Assembly: GCA_009778835.1 (NCBI GenBank)
Contig: WRFK01000052.1
Span: forward strand, 1 to 9,208
Reading direction: 5' to 3'
Origin: Spirochaetaceae bacterium
GTDB taxonomy: Bacteria > Spirochaetota > Spirochaetia > CADAEX01
DNA: 9,208 bases
Positions 1 through 6,201 of this stretch are shown here, piece by piece (the first letter of the stretch is position 1; every line of letters starts with the position of its first letter). Under the pieces are notes generated by a model, which was not told the origin of the DNA, did no database searches, and saw nothing but the letters and a program-made list of their open reading frames with translations. The position numbers were made by a program, and so were the translations under genes.

Positions 1-1237
1 CTTTTGCTTTCCATGATTTATAGAATTTTTCAAGAGCAGCTTCGTTTTCATTCATCCTTACTGCCTGAATATATGTTGTCTCGGGGAAATATCCAATAAG
101 GGTTTCTGCCATATTAATGGCTTTTTCAAAACCTTCGCCGCGTAACGCTTTATAAACTTCCTTGTTGTCTGAATCAAGAGAAAGGATCCAGATAATTTTT
201 TTTGTATTACCTGCTTTTTCAGATATTATTTTTATTGTTTCATTTTTCCACCCAATGCCTGAAGTTTCAATTAAAAGGGTAAATTTTTCATGCTCCAGAG
301 TTTTTAAAATAATTTTTTCAATATCAGGATGGCCGGAAGGTTCTCCCCACAGAGAGAGCGATATTACAGCATCTTCCGAAAAATCAGAAATTTTATCAAG
401 AATTACGGAATAATTTTCAAGAGTCATAAAATTAGAGCTATTTAAAAGATTGGGATTGATTATTGGATATGGGCAGTAACTGCATGACTGAAAACATTTG
501 CCGGATATTTGTATTGAATAAAACGCAGGAACTGTGCGCAATAGTTCCTCTTCTTTATTTGAAATATTTATTATTCTGTTTTCCCCTTTTATCCCTGCTT
601 TATAAAAATTTTCAAGAAGCATAAAATTTCTTTTGGAATCTGCTGCAAGCGTGATCCTTAACATTCTTAAATCTTTTTCTGTAAGATGGGTTTCAATATC
701 AAATGAATTAATATCGCGCTGTATTATTGTAAAAATTGTATCTCTTTTAATTGGCAGCTTATCTTTATCAGAAAGGACTTTTAATGCATCTGCAATCTCA
801 ACAGCAATAATTTCCGGAACAATACCGCATGGGCCGCCATCCGAAAAGCTGTACTGAGCGCTATATACTTCGTGATTTTTATAAATTCTTTTTGTAAGAT
901 CAGGATCAAGAAGAGGAGTATCTCCGTAAATATAAAAAATATTTTTGTAATCTCCTGCGCACGATGTAGCAAATGATTCAAAAAGAAGGCTTGAATCCCA
1001 ATTTTCATGACTTATAATATGAAAACTTGGCTTTTTATCGGTTTTTATTTTTTCAATAAGTTTTTGATATATATCTTTTTCCTTTTCCAGGCATAAGATA
1101 AAAATATTGCTGCATTCCGGCACTGTTTTTGAGTATTCAATAACTGTTTCAAAACTTGTGTTGCCCGTACCTGAAGGGAGTTTTTTAAAAGCATATTCAG
1201 ACAGCCCTATACAATTAACAAAGAGTGAATTTTTCAT
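1..1237 (-). CDS. Radical SAM protein with N-terminal nucleotidyltransferase-like domain (spiro-SPASM type), 3' end beyond left edge
   Basis: An open frame of 412 codons runs from ATG at 1237 off the left edge. The start is well fixed: an in-frame TAA lies three codons upstream (1244-1246) with no other start codon between, though the ribosome site is weak. The N-terminal part (about residues 1-200) resembles cytidylyl/uridylyl-transferase folds, with a GDTPLLDP motif at 105-112 like the xDxPLL loop of those enzymes. The radical SAM domain starts at about 245 and has the cluster motif CFQSCSYC (C248, C252, C255), a CX3CX2C arrangement that binds the 4Fe-4S cluster and S-adenosylmethionine, followed by a WGEP motif (297-300) equivalent to the usual GGEP. 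A SPASM domain with auxiliary clusters would lie past the edge and is not seen. This layout matches my recollection of the spirochaete-restricted 'spiro-SPASM' family, whose substrate is unknown to me. No signal peptide is seen, so it is probably cytoplasmic. Radical SAM membership is secure; the family name is less so. Confidence 0.85.
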   Translation of the reverse strand, partial: MKNSLFVNCIGLSEYAFKKLPSGTGNTSFETVIEYSKTVPECSNIFILCLEKEKDIYQKLIEKIKTDKKPSFHIISHENWDSSLLFESFATSCAGDYKNIFYIYGDTPLLDPDLTKRIYKNHEVYSAQYSFSDGGPCGIVPEIIAVEIADALKVLSDKDKLPIKRDTIFTIIQRDINSFDIETHLTEKDLRMLRITLAADSKRNFMLLENFYKAGIKGENRIINISNKEEELLRTVPAFYSIQISGKCFQSCSYCPYPIINPNLLNSSNFMTLENYSVILDKISDFSEDAVISLSLWGEPSGHPDIEKIILKTLEHEKFTLLIETSGIGWKNETIKIISEKAGNTKKIIWILSLDSDNKEVYKALRGEGFEKAINMAETLIGYFPETTYIQAVRMNENEAALEKFYKSWKAK

Positions 1238-1469
1238 ACTATTTTACTTATCGTCAATAGATATTGCTGTATAAAGGAGAATCTAAAGCTCACCTTTTTA
1301 GCCCATTTATAGATGATTTTCATCATAAAGTGCATTTTCAGGTATTTAGTTTAAACACCATGAGAACCGATATATTATTAGGAAATATAGTGTTTCGGAA
1401 TAAAGATTTGACATCTTTAGAAAAAAATATAGCATTTTCAATAGAATTGTTAACAAAAAAGGTAAATTT
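1238..1469. other. Divergent intergenic region
   Basis: This 232-bp AT-rich stretch separates the divergently transcribed radical SAM and outer-membrane protein genes, so it should hold promoters for both. Besides the 40-bp repeat, it has a perfect TTGACA at 1408-1413, but the nearest -10-like sequence (TATAGC, 1428-1433) is only 14 bp further on, too close for a standard sigma-70 promoter. AAAAGG at 1457-1462 is the ribosome site for the gene at 1470. I see no RNA gene or terminator. Confidence 0.5.
1251..1290 (+). repeat. 40-bp imperfect direct repeat, copy 1 (upstream of the outer-membrane protein gene)
   Basis: This block matches 3361-3400 at 36 of 40 positions. Both copies share the cores AATAGATATTG and TGTATAAA and end in CTAAAGCT. 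It starts 219 bp before the ATG at 1470; copy 2 starts 225 bp before the ATG at 3586. The TATAAA (1270-1275) could be a -10 box, but no -35 match sits at the right distance. A short TTG-initiated frame crosses it, but the three differences within that frame all change amino acids, so it is not conserved as protein. A shared promoter, operator or leader element is the most economical reading. Confidence 0.75.
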
Positions 1470-2846
1470 ATGAAAAAGATTATTTTATGCTTTACAGCCT
1501 GTTTCTTATTATGCGGTACAGTTTGGGCGCAGTCGCAGTTAGGCACAAGACCCGGTACTCTAGATATTGAAATACCGCGAAATTGGCAAGGCAACTTGTT
1601 GTTTGATTCCTTTTATGCTCCATCTGCCAAGTCTACTGAATCGAGATACAGCGCAGGGATTTTTTCTTCTTATATTGATGATTATATCGATGTAAATTTT
1701 TTTGATCCAAGAGTTGGGACCTTCCTTTTTTTGAGTACTAATCCAGGCAGTTGCGGATTTTCAAAAACATTCAACTGCTTTTATCTTGCCGTTTACTACA
1801 ATGGCTCCACGCTAAATGCTCAAGGGGATAAAACAACCATTGGTGATGAAACACTAACCTCTTCCCATTTCCTTTGGGAAAATAATCTGGCATTTCTTAT
1901 TGGGACGCCAAATTTTGGGAGTTTCAGGCTTGACCTAAAACTTAATACAGAAGCAATAACAGAAAAAAATTCTCTTACCGAAGATAGCAATAAATATAAG
2001 AAAAATGCTCCAGCCATTGCGCTAACCCGCGGTGGTGTAAACCTGGGCGGTTTCGAGCCCTATATAACAATAGGGTATCAATTTTCTGATAAACATGTTA
2101 TTGGAAAACTTGACGCCAGTGATGATTATATCGAAGCAACTCGTACAAGTGGAAGCAGAGCTGGTGTTCAGACAGGTGTAAATTACAATTTTAATGAAAA
2201 TTCCAGGATTTGGGGAGACATTTCGTTTATAAGGGCATTTGCAGACAAATTCAAAGGGGATGATGATATAATTAACGGCGCTGATAAAGATGCGTTCGAT
2301 GGCGGCTGGGGAGTTGGCTTAAGAGCAGCATATAAGCAGATATTTAGTTTTGGAAAATTTTCCTCAGGGTTAAGCCCTAACCTGACTGTAGCGTTTATAA
2401 AAGATAGCCTTGATAGCGAAAATACTTTCTCAAGTAACTTGTTTGGTGTTTCTGTTGGGCTTGATGTTGGTTTTAGATTTCAGAGTTGCGCCAAACTTGC
2501 TTTTTTTACCGGCGCCAGCCTTCATGTTCTTGATTGTCTGATCCTTCGCGACTCGGACATTGATGCATGGCTTTTGGGCGGACTTGAGTGGGGCAACAAA
2601 TGGGATATCGCGAGTTCTTCCGAAGCTAGCAGCCTCGGCTTGGGCATGACACTTACTCCTGTAAATAATCTGGTAATTGGTGCAGGTTTTAATGCTCTTT
2701 TGGATAGATTCTTTTTCTTTGATCTTAATAGTTTCTCCTTTAGGAAAGGAGATTTTTTTGATAAAACCAAAAGCGATCCGGATGCATGGTTTGACAATAT
2801 TTCCTCTGGTTTAAAATTCGATTTTACAATCAGTTATAAATTTTAA
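1470..2846 (+). CDS. Exported, probable outer-membrane beta-barrel protein
   Basis: The 458-aa product starts at an ATG 7 nt after AAAAGG. It has a clear signal peptide: KK, a hydrophobic core, then VWA before Q21, predicting signal peptidase I cleavage after residue 20. The mature part is rich in Gly, Asn, Asp and aromatic residues, with many short alternating hydrophobic/polar stretches (for example FRLDLKLNTE and PYITIGYQFSDK). It ends in FDFTISYKF, and a terminal phenylalanine on a last beta strand is the classic signal for outer-membrane barrel assembly. I do not recognise a specific family. Two cysteines (around residues 95 and 102) are unusual for a barrel and could form a disulphide in a loop. 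The small lipoprotein gene follows after 39 bp, probably in one transcript. Porin, adhesin or major surface protein are all possible; the barrel call is an inference from composition, signal peptide and C-terminus. Confidence 0.75.
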   Translation: MKKIILCFTACFLLCGTVWAQSQLGTRPGTLDIEIPRNWQGNLLFDSFYAPSAKSTESRYSAGIFSSYIDDYIDVNFFDPRVGTFLFLSTNPGSCGFSKTFNCFYLAVYYNGSTLNAQGDKTTIGDETLTSSHFLWENNLAFLIGTPNFGSFRLDLKLNTEAITEKNSLTEDSNKYKKNAPAIALTRGGVNLGGFEPYITIGYQFSDKHVIGKLDASDDYIEATRTSGSRAGVQTGVNYNFNENSRIWGDISFIRAFADKFKGDDDIINGADKDAFDGGWGVGLRAAYKQIFSFGKFSSGLSPNLTVAFIKDSLDSENTFSSNLFGVSVGLDVGFRFQSCAKLAFFTGASLHVLDCLILRDSDIDAWLLGGLEWGNKWDIASSSEASSLGLGMTLTPVNNLVIGAGFNALLDRFFFFDLNSFSFRKGDFFDKTKSDPDAWFDNISSGLKFDFTISYKF

Positions 2847-2885
2847 GCTTTGAGTATTCCTGGAGTAATATAATATAGAGAAAAT

Positions 2886-3215
2886 ATGAGAAAAAAAATA
2901 TTTTATATCATCATAATCTTTGCTATTCTCGCTCTTTTCGCATCGTGCGAGTGCCAGCCTACGACCAAAAAGCCTTGCTGGGGGGAGCTAACAAAGGAAA
3001 CACCAAAAGAAGCGCCAAAGGAAATAGTAAAAGAAACACCAGTGGAAATACAAGCAGCAATAGCGTCAGCTCCTGTTGAAGAGACAGTTTCTATTCCGGA
3101 TATTCGGGATACTATATCTGATATAGCGCGCTCTTCAGAAAATTTTGCTCCAAAAGACGCTGATTTGCCCATTTCCCTTCAGTCATACATACAATGGCGA
3201 TCACTTACTGAATAA
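2886..3215 (+). CDS. Small putative lipoprotein with K/E/P/T-rich segment
   Basis: The 109-aa product has a lipoprotein signal peptide: RKK, a strongly hydrophobic stretch (residues 5-18) and the lipobox FASC with C21 as the likely lipidated residue, followed by a second cysteine (C23). Residues 34-55 form a degenerate Lys-Glu-Thr/Ala-Pro repeat (KETPKEAPKE, KETPVE), probably an extended charged linker that lifts the C-terminal part from the membrane or interacts with peptidoglycan. The rest has no domain I recognise. The ribosome site is weak (AGAG, 2877-2880, 5 nt before ATG). It lies 39 bp downstream of the barrel gene on the same strand, so the two are probably cotranscribed and may work together in the envelope. 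The signal peptide supports it as a real gene despite its size. Confidence 0.7.
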   Translation: MRKKIFYIIIIFAILALFASCECQPTTKKPCWGELTKETPKEAPKEIVKETPVEIQAAIASAPVEETVSIPDIRDTISDIARSSENFAPKDADLPISLQSYIQWRSLTE

Positions 3216-3234
3216 AATATTGACACTAACCTTT

Positions 3235-3354
3235 GGGTAACCCCTATGGATTCTTGCCCGCCTGCGCGTTCAAGGACTGCAACAAGGATGTTGCAGTCTG
3301 CGCTAGCCAAGGTTGCTGTACAGATGCTGCATCGCATCCATGGGGTGAATACCC
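3235..3354. other. GC-rich self-complementary island (candidate structured RNA or palindromic element)
   Basis: This 120-bp block is about 56% GC (67 of 120 by hand count) within clearly AT-rich surroundings. Its ends pair: GGGTA (3235-3239) with TACCC (3350-3354), ACCCC (3240-3244) with GGGGT (3342-3346), and ATGGAT (3246-3251) with ATCCAT (3336-3341). That makes 16 pairs with a 3-nt bulge on one side and a 1-nt bulge on the other. Inside lies a perfect 9-bp hairpin, GACTGCAAC/GTTGCAGTC (3275-3298, loop AAGGAT), stacked on GCGC/GCGC (3264-3267 with 3300-3303). There is no T-tract, so it is not a classical terminator. It could be a non-coding RNA, an mRNA-stabilising or attenuating structure after the lipoprotein gene, or a small palindromic mobile repeat. 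It resembles no RNA family I can name. Confidence 0.5.
3275..3298. other. Perfect 9-bp hairpin
   Basis: GACTGCAAC (3275-3283) pairs perfectly with GTTGCAGTC (3290-3298) around the 6-nt loop AAGGAT, and a G-T wobble (3274 with 3299) extends it. It is the strongest local stem of the island that surrounds it. Confidence 0.7.
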
Positions 3355-3360
3355 CCCCTA

Positions 3361-3400
3361 TCGTTAATAGATATTGGTGTATAAAAGAGAACCTAAAGCT
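3361..3400 (+). repeat. 40-bp imperfect direct repeat, copy 2 (upstream of the SUMF1-like lipoprotein gene)
   Basis: It matches 1251-1290 at 36 of 40 positions, with differences at repeat positions 5, 17, 26 and 32. It begins six bases after the GC-rich island and lies 225 bp before the ATG at 3586. It keeps the TATAAA core (3380-3385). Similarity to the sequence around copy 1 stops sharply after CTAAAGCT, apart from a later shared GAAATATAGTGTT (1382-1394 and 3512-3524). Confidence 0.75.
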
Positions 3401-3444
3401 TTTAAATCATAGAATATGCTATTTTTCAATCCTGTCAAATTTTC

Positions 3445-3473
3445 TTGTCAATCACTATTTTTCGTGTAATAAT
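3445..3473 (+). promoter_or_regulatory. Candidate sigma-70-type promoter for the SUMF1-like lipoprotein gene
   Basis: TTGTCA (3445-3450) and AATAAT (3468-3473) each match the consensus at five of six positions and are exactly 17 bp apart. Transcription would start near 3480, leaving an untranslated leader of about 105 nt that contains the small ATG frame at 3507. This is by eye only, and AT-rich DNA produces such matches by chance. Confidence 0.4.
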
Positions 3474-3585
3474 AAAGAGGATATTTCATATATAGAGAAA
3501 ATCATAATGAAGAAATATAGTGTTGAGTACCGGACAAGTGGCCGGAATGAGCTATCTTCTTGAAAAAGCAGACAAGAGGTTAAAT

Positions 3586-5949
3586 ATGAAAAATAAAAAT
3601 ACAAAGCTTGTTTTCGGCTTGATAATGTTAATATTCGCTTTTTTTATAACTTGCAGCAATCCAATTATGGAAAAATGGTGGCCTGAAACAGATACTATTA
3701 TTCCAAATGAAAAAAGCGGCGTAAATTTTGCCGTTGTTTTCCTTGATACAAAGGGTGGAAGCCCACAGCCGTACCCCATAAGAGTACTCTGGGGGGACAC
3801 TATTCCAAGAATTCGGGCTATAACCCACCCTGATACAGACTTAGGTTTTGATGGCTGGCGTGATGAACGCGGCCTTCAATGGGACATCAATACGCGACGT
3901 GTAACACAGCAAGACGATGCAGACAACGATGGTATTATTGTCCTTACAGCTCAATGGAAACCCAACTATGTTACCGTACAATTTCAAACAAACTACGATA
4001 TATTATTCGGCGCCTCATCTAATTTTCCCAAAAACCAGAATGGTCAAGATATAGTAACTCCTGCAGGATTGTTGATAACAACCCCAGGTACTATGATAAC
4101 AGTCCAAAAAATAATTCCAGGAGCTAAAATTGTCGAACCTTCTGTCTTACCAACTAATGGTATACATGGATTAGTCGGCTGGTATTATGGTGGAAAGAAA
4201 TGGAACTTCGCAGAAGATACAGTTGGTGACACTGATATAATCCTTAATGCAGAGTGGAGTACTTATATCCGCACTATTCATTTACAGGTAAACGGTGGAA
4301 CCAGACCAAATGGTCAGGAATTAACGCGAGTGAATTTTACAGTATTTACAGGACTGGATGGATCTCCTGGCGGTAAAATTATTGATCCAGGCCCCTTAGC
4401 CAGAGAAGGTTATACTTTTGCGGGGTGGTATACAGACAGAGGTGAAGCATGGGACTTTGCGACAAGCTTAGTGAAGGAAGTTGATGTTTTGGATAGTGTA
4501 AATTATAATCCAACCAGACTAGTAAATAATGTATTTACCCTTAACGCCAGATGGGTTCCAAACATCTACTATGTAACATTCGACACATCAGGAGGAACAC
4601 CAATTCCTGCCAGACAAGAAATTATGCATGGCAATAGGGTTGTAAACCCACCACCTATAACACTTGCAGAAATGGCTTTTAATGGCTGGGTTGATGATGC
4701 CGGTGTTCCCTGGGATTTTAATAAAGGGGTAACCCGTACTATGACACTGTTCGCCACTTGGGTACCTCGGGTATATACTGTTAGATTTCACTTGGGAACT
4801 CCCCCCGGCGGACTCCATTCAGTTTTTATAACACCTCCAGAACAGCGTGTAGGTGCAGTAAAAAAAGTGGCAGAACCATTTATGCCGGCTCTTCCGGCTG
4901 GAACTATAAACTATTATTCTTTTTTAGGCTGGTATTCCAGCGTTGACCCCACTACTGATCCAGGCATAATTCTCAATGAAAACGAACTACAAAGAGATAT
5001 ATCACTCCAAAAGTGGGATTTTAATGACACAGTCGGAGCTGGAAATACTCACAATGATGTTTTAAATCTTTACGCCAGGTGGGTTCCCTATGTTCCGGAT
5101 ATGGTTTGGGTACCAAGAGGGAATTTTGTTATGGGTGACGCCGGTGTCTCGGGTAGCCCTGCGGCTTATCATGCTTATCCAACACGTCAGGTAACTTTGG
5201 ATGGTTTTTACATAAGCAAATATCAGATTACGCAATATAATGATCCTCCATTAAGAACAGATAGCGCAGTTAAAGGATATAATGATGTAATGGGAATGAA
5301 TCCCAGTCAATTTACAGTAATCCGCACCAGACCGGTAGAAAGGGTAAGCTGGTTTGATGCAATAAAATATTGTCATGATCTCACTATTGCCACTCCAGGA
5401 CTTACTCAAGTCTACGCAGGATTCTCTCCAATTGGGCCTCCTGTTACAATTACAGCAACAGCAACGTCTATTCAAGACGCAAACTTTACGCCAACATGGA
5501 CTGCCAATGGCTTCCGTCTACCCACTGAGGCAGAATGGGAATACGCAGCAAGGGGAGGTCACAACATGCTGGGAAATTATGTTTATGCCGGAAGTAACAA
5601 CGCGAATGATGTGGCGTGGTTTAACACTACTGTCGCAACACAGGATGCCGGAGCTACGCAAATGGTAGGAAGACTAGCACCCAATGCTCTTGGTATTTTT
5701 GACATGAGCGGAAATGTCTCTGAGTGGGTTTGGGACAGTTTTGCTTCTTATAAGGATAGTTATTATTCTACCCCTGCTGCCAGCCTTAACCCCAGAGGTC
5801 CCAGTGGAGATGAGCGTGTAAGGCGAGGCGGGGGCTGGAGTAATGCTGTAAGCAATGTACGTTGCGTGGTTCGCAACAGCGATACCCCAAAAACTGCCCA
5901 CTGGGTCGTAGGATTCCGCGTTGCCCGCGGTCCATCGAATATATGGTGA
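3586..5949 (+). CDS. Large surface lipoprotein: five InlB-type repeats plus SUMF1-like (C-type-lectin-fold) domain
   Basis: The 787-aa product is best started at ATG 3586: AAGAGG sits 6 nt upstream and the N-terminus becomes a proper lipoprotein signal (KNKNTK, hydrophobic 8-21, ITC with C23). The longer GTG start at 3520 would put 22 polar residues before it. Residues 45-499 hold five degenerate InlB B-type (Listeria-Bacteroides) repeats, each beginning with a beta strand such as YYVTFDTSGG, containing a GW motif (FAGWY, FNGWVD, FLGWY) followed by W-D/N-F, and ending in A-x-W. Residues 503-781 form a formylglycine-generating-enzyme/SUMF1-like domain: MVWVPRGNFVMGD (506-518), GFRLPTEAEWEYAARGG (642-658), MSGNVSEWVWD (707-717), RVRRGGGW (744-751), GFRVA (776-780). 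The paired active-site cysteines of true FGE are absent (only C760 is nearby), so sulfatase maturation is unlikely. A surface ligand-binding or adhesion role fits better. Confidence 0.88.
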   Translation: MKNKNTKLVFGLIMLIFAFFITCSNPIMEKWWPETDTIIPNEKSGVNFAVVFLDTKGGSPQPYPIRVLWGDTIPRIRAITHPDTDLGFDGWRDERGLQWDINTRRVTQQDDADNDGIIVLTAQWKPNYVTVQFQTNYDILFGASSNFPKNQNGQDIVTPAGLLITTPGTMITVQKIIPGAKIVEPSVLPTNGIHGLVGWYYGGKKWNFAEDTVGDTDIILNAEWSTYIRTIHLQVNGGTRPNGQELTRVNFTVFTGLDGSPGGKIIDPGPLAREGYTFAGWYTDRGEAWDFATSLVKEVDVLDSVNYNPTRLVNNVFTLNARWVPNIYYVTFDTSGGTPIPARQEIMHGNRVVNPPPITLAEMAFNGWVDDAGVPWDFNKGVTRTMTLFATWVPRVYTVRFHLGTPPGGLHSVFITPPEQRVGAVKKVAEPFMPALPAGTINYYSFLGWYSSVDPTTDPGIILNENELQRDISLQKWDFNDTVGAGNTHNDVLNLYARWVPYVPDMVWVPRGNFVMGDAGVSGSPAAYHAYPTRQVTLDGFYISKYQITQYNDPPLRTDSAVKGYNDVMGMNPSQFTVIRTRPVERVSWFDAIKYCHDLTIATPGLTQVYAGFSPIGPPVTITATATSIQDANFTPTWTANGFRLPTEAEWEYAARGGHNMLGNYVYAGSNNANDVAWFNTTVATQDAGATQMVGRLAPNALGIFDMSGNVSEWVWDSFASYKDSYYSTPAASLNPRGPSGDERVRRGGGWSNAVSNVRCVVRNSDTPKTAHWVVGFRVARGPSNIW
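3718..5082 (+). repeat. Five InlB-type protein repeats within the lipoprotein gene
   Basis: Repeat boundaries in residues are about 45-124, 127-224, 227-323, 327-392 and 395-499. Each ends in TAQW, NAEW, NARW, FATW or YARW and has an internal GW motif. The fourth, of about 66 residues, is closest to the usual family length; the others carry insertions. They have diverged in both sequence and length, so slippage or recent duplication is unlikely. In other bacteria such repeats act as extended spacers or adhesion modules on surface proteins. Confidence 0.8.
5830..5930 (+). other. Lectin-fold C-terminal segment in the position of a DGR variable region, ending in a GC hairpin
   Basis: Residues 749-781 follow the RGGGW motif and end at GFRVA, the segment that varies in diversity-generating retroelement targets with this fold, such as TvpA of Treponema denticola. 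Several codons can be read as A-substituted AAT/AAC (AGT, GCT, AGC, GTT, GAT, ACC, GCC, CAC, GTC), but others (GTA, TGG) cannot be derived this simply. Just after GGATT is CCGCG-TTGCC-CGCGG (5916-5930), a 5-bp all-GC hairpin still inside the gene. Template repeat and reverse transcriptase are not in this window, so the assignment is only a hypothesis. Confidence 0.25.
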
Positions 5950-6201
5950 TATGTAGCTGTCCGGGGCTGAGTGCTTTCGGATAGCTCTAATTTTCATTTA
6001 AGTGGCAGAGCTATGTCTCATAATTGTTCGTGAGGTTTGTGGTAAATATTTTCAAGATTCCTCTCGCATAGCACAATCTCCTTGTGGCACTCTTCGTAAA
6101 TTTGTATGAGGTTATTAAAGCACAAACTTTTACCCTACCCCTAGAAAAACCTTCTTTCATATAGTATTATTTTTTATATATCTAATGAGGAATGCATTTT
6201 T
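5950..6201. other. Intergenic region before the antiporter gene
   Basis: This 252-bp region contains the alternative hairpins described separately. Beyond them, from about 6020, I see no gene and no convincing -35/-10 pair. TATTAT (6165-6170) would serve as a -10 box, but its expected -35 position is poor. TGAGGA (6186-6191) is the ribosome site for the ATG at 6202, with a 10-nt gap. Confidence 0.4.
5955..6014. other. Two overlapping, mutually exclusive hairpins after the lipoprotein gene
   Basis: AGCTGTCCG (5955-5963) pairs with CGGATAGCT (5978-5986), giving nine pairs including one G-T wobble. ATAGCTCT (5981-5988) pairs perfectly with AGAGCTAT (6007-6014) over an 18-nt loop. The two stems share ATAGCT, so only one can form at a time. 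Neither is followed by a T-run, so an intrinsic terminator is not shown; possible roles are 3'-end protection or an alternative-fold switch. Confidence 0.45.

Larger units (their letters stand above)
3216..3585. other. Non-coding stretch between the small lipoprotein and the large lipoprotein gene
   Basis: This 370-bp stretch holds, in order, the structured GC-rich island, the second copy of the 40-bp repeat, a sigma-70-like promoter candidate and the ribosome site AAGAGG (3574-3579). One frame (3230-3367) spells a Cys-rich peptide but has no convincing start. An 18-codon frame, ATG 3507 to TGA 3563, opens after the sequence TATAGAGAAAAT, which also precedes the lipoprotein ATG at 2886. It could be a leader peptide or the remnant of a gene start, but it has no strong support. 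No tRNA or rRNA is seen. Confidence 0.5.

Noticed and set aside
162..857. Plus-strand frames inside 1-1237
   Set aside because: They are antisense to a continuous 412-codon minus-strand frame with clear radical SAM motifs.
1408..1433. TTGACA with TATAGC as a promoter for the barrel gene
   Set aside because: The spacing is 14 bp, too short for a standard sigma-70 promoter.
1264..1473. 69-codon TTG-initiated frame whose stop overlaps the ATG at 1470 (ATGA)
   Set aside because: The overlap looks like translational coupling, but the start is TTG without a ribosome site, it runs over the 40-bp repeat and the ribosome site of the next gene, and the repeat copies do not preserve its amino acids.
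3300..3330. AGCCAAGG and CAGATG, reminiscent of the SRP RNA apical region
   Set aside because: The GGAA tetraloop and the flanking asymmetric-loop sequence of SRP RNA are absent and the pairing differs.
3520..3585. Longer GTG start for the large lipoprotein
   Set aside because: It would place 22 polar residues before the lipoprotein signal peptide and lacks a ribosome site; ATG 3586 has AAGAGG at the right spacing.
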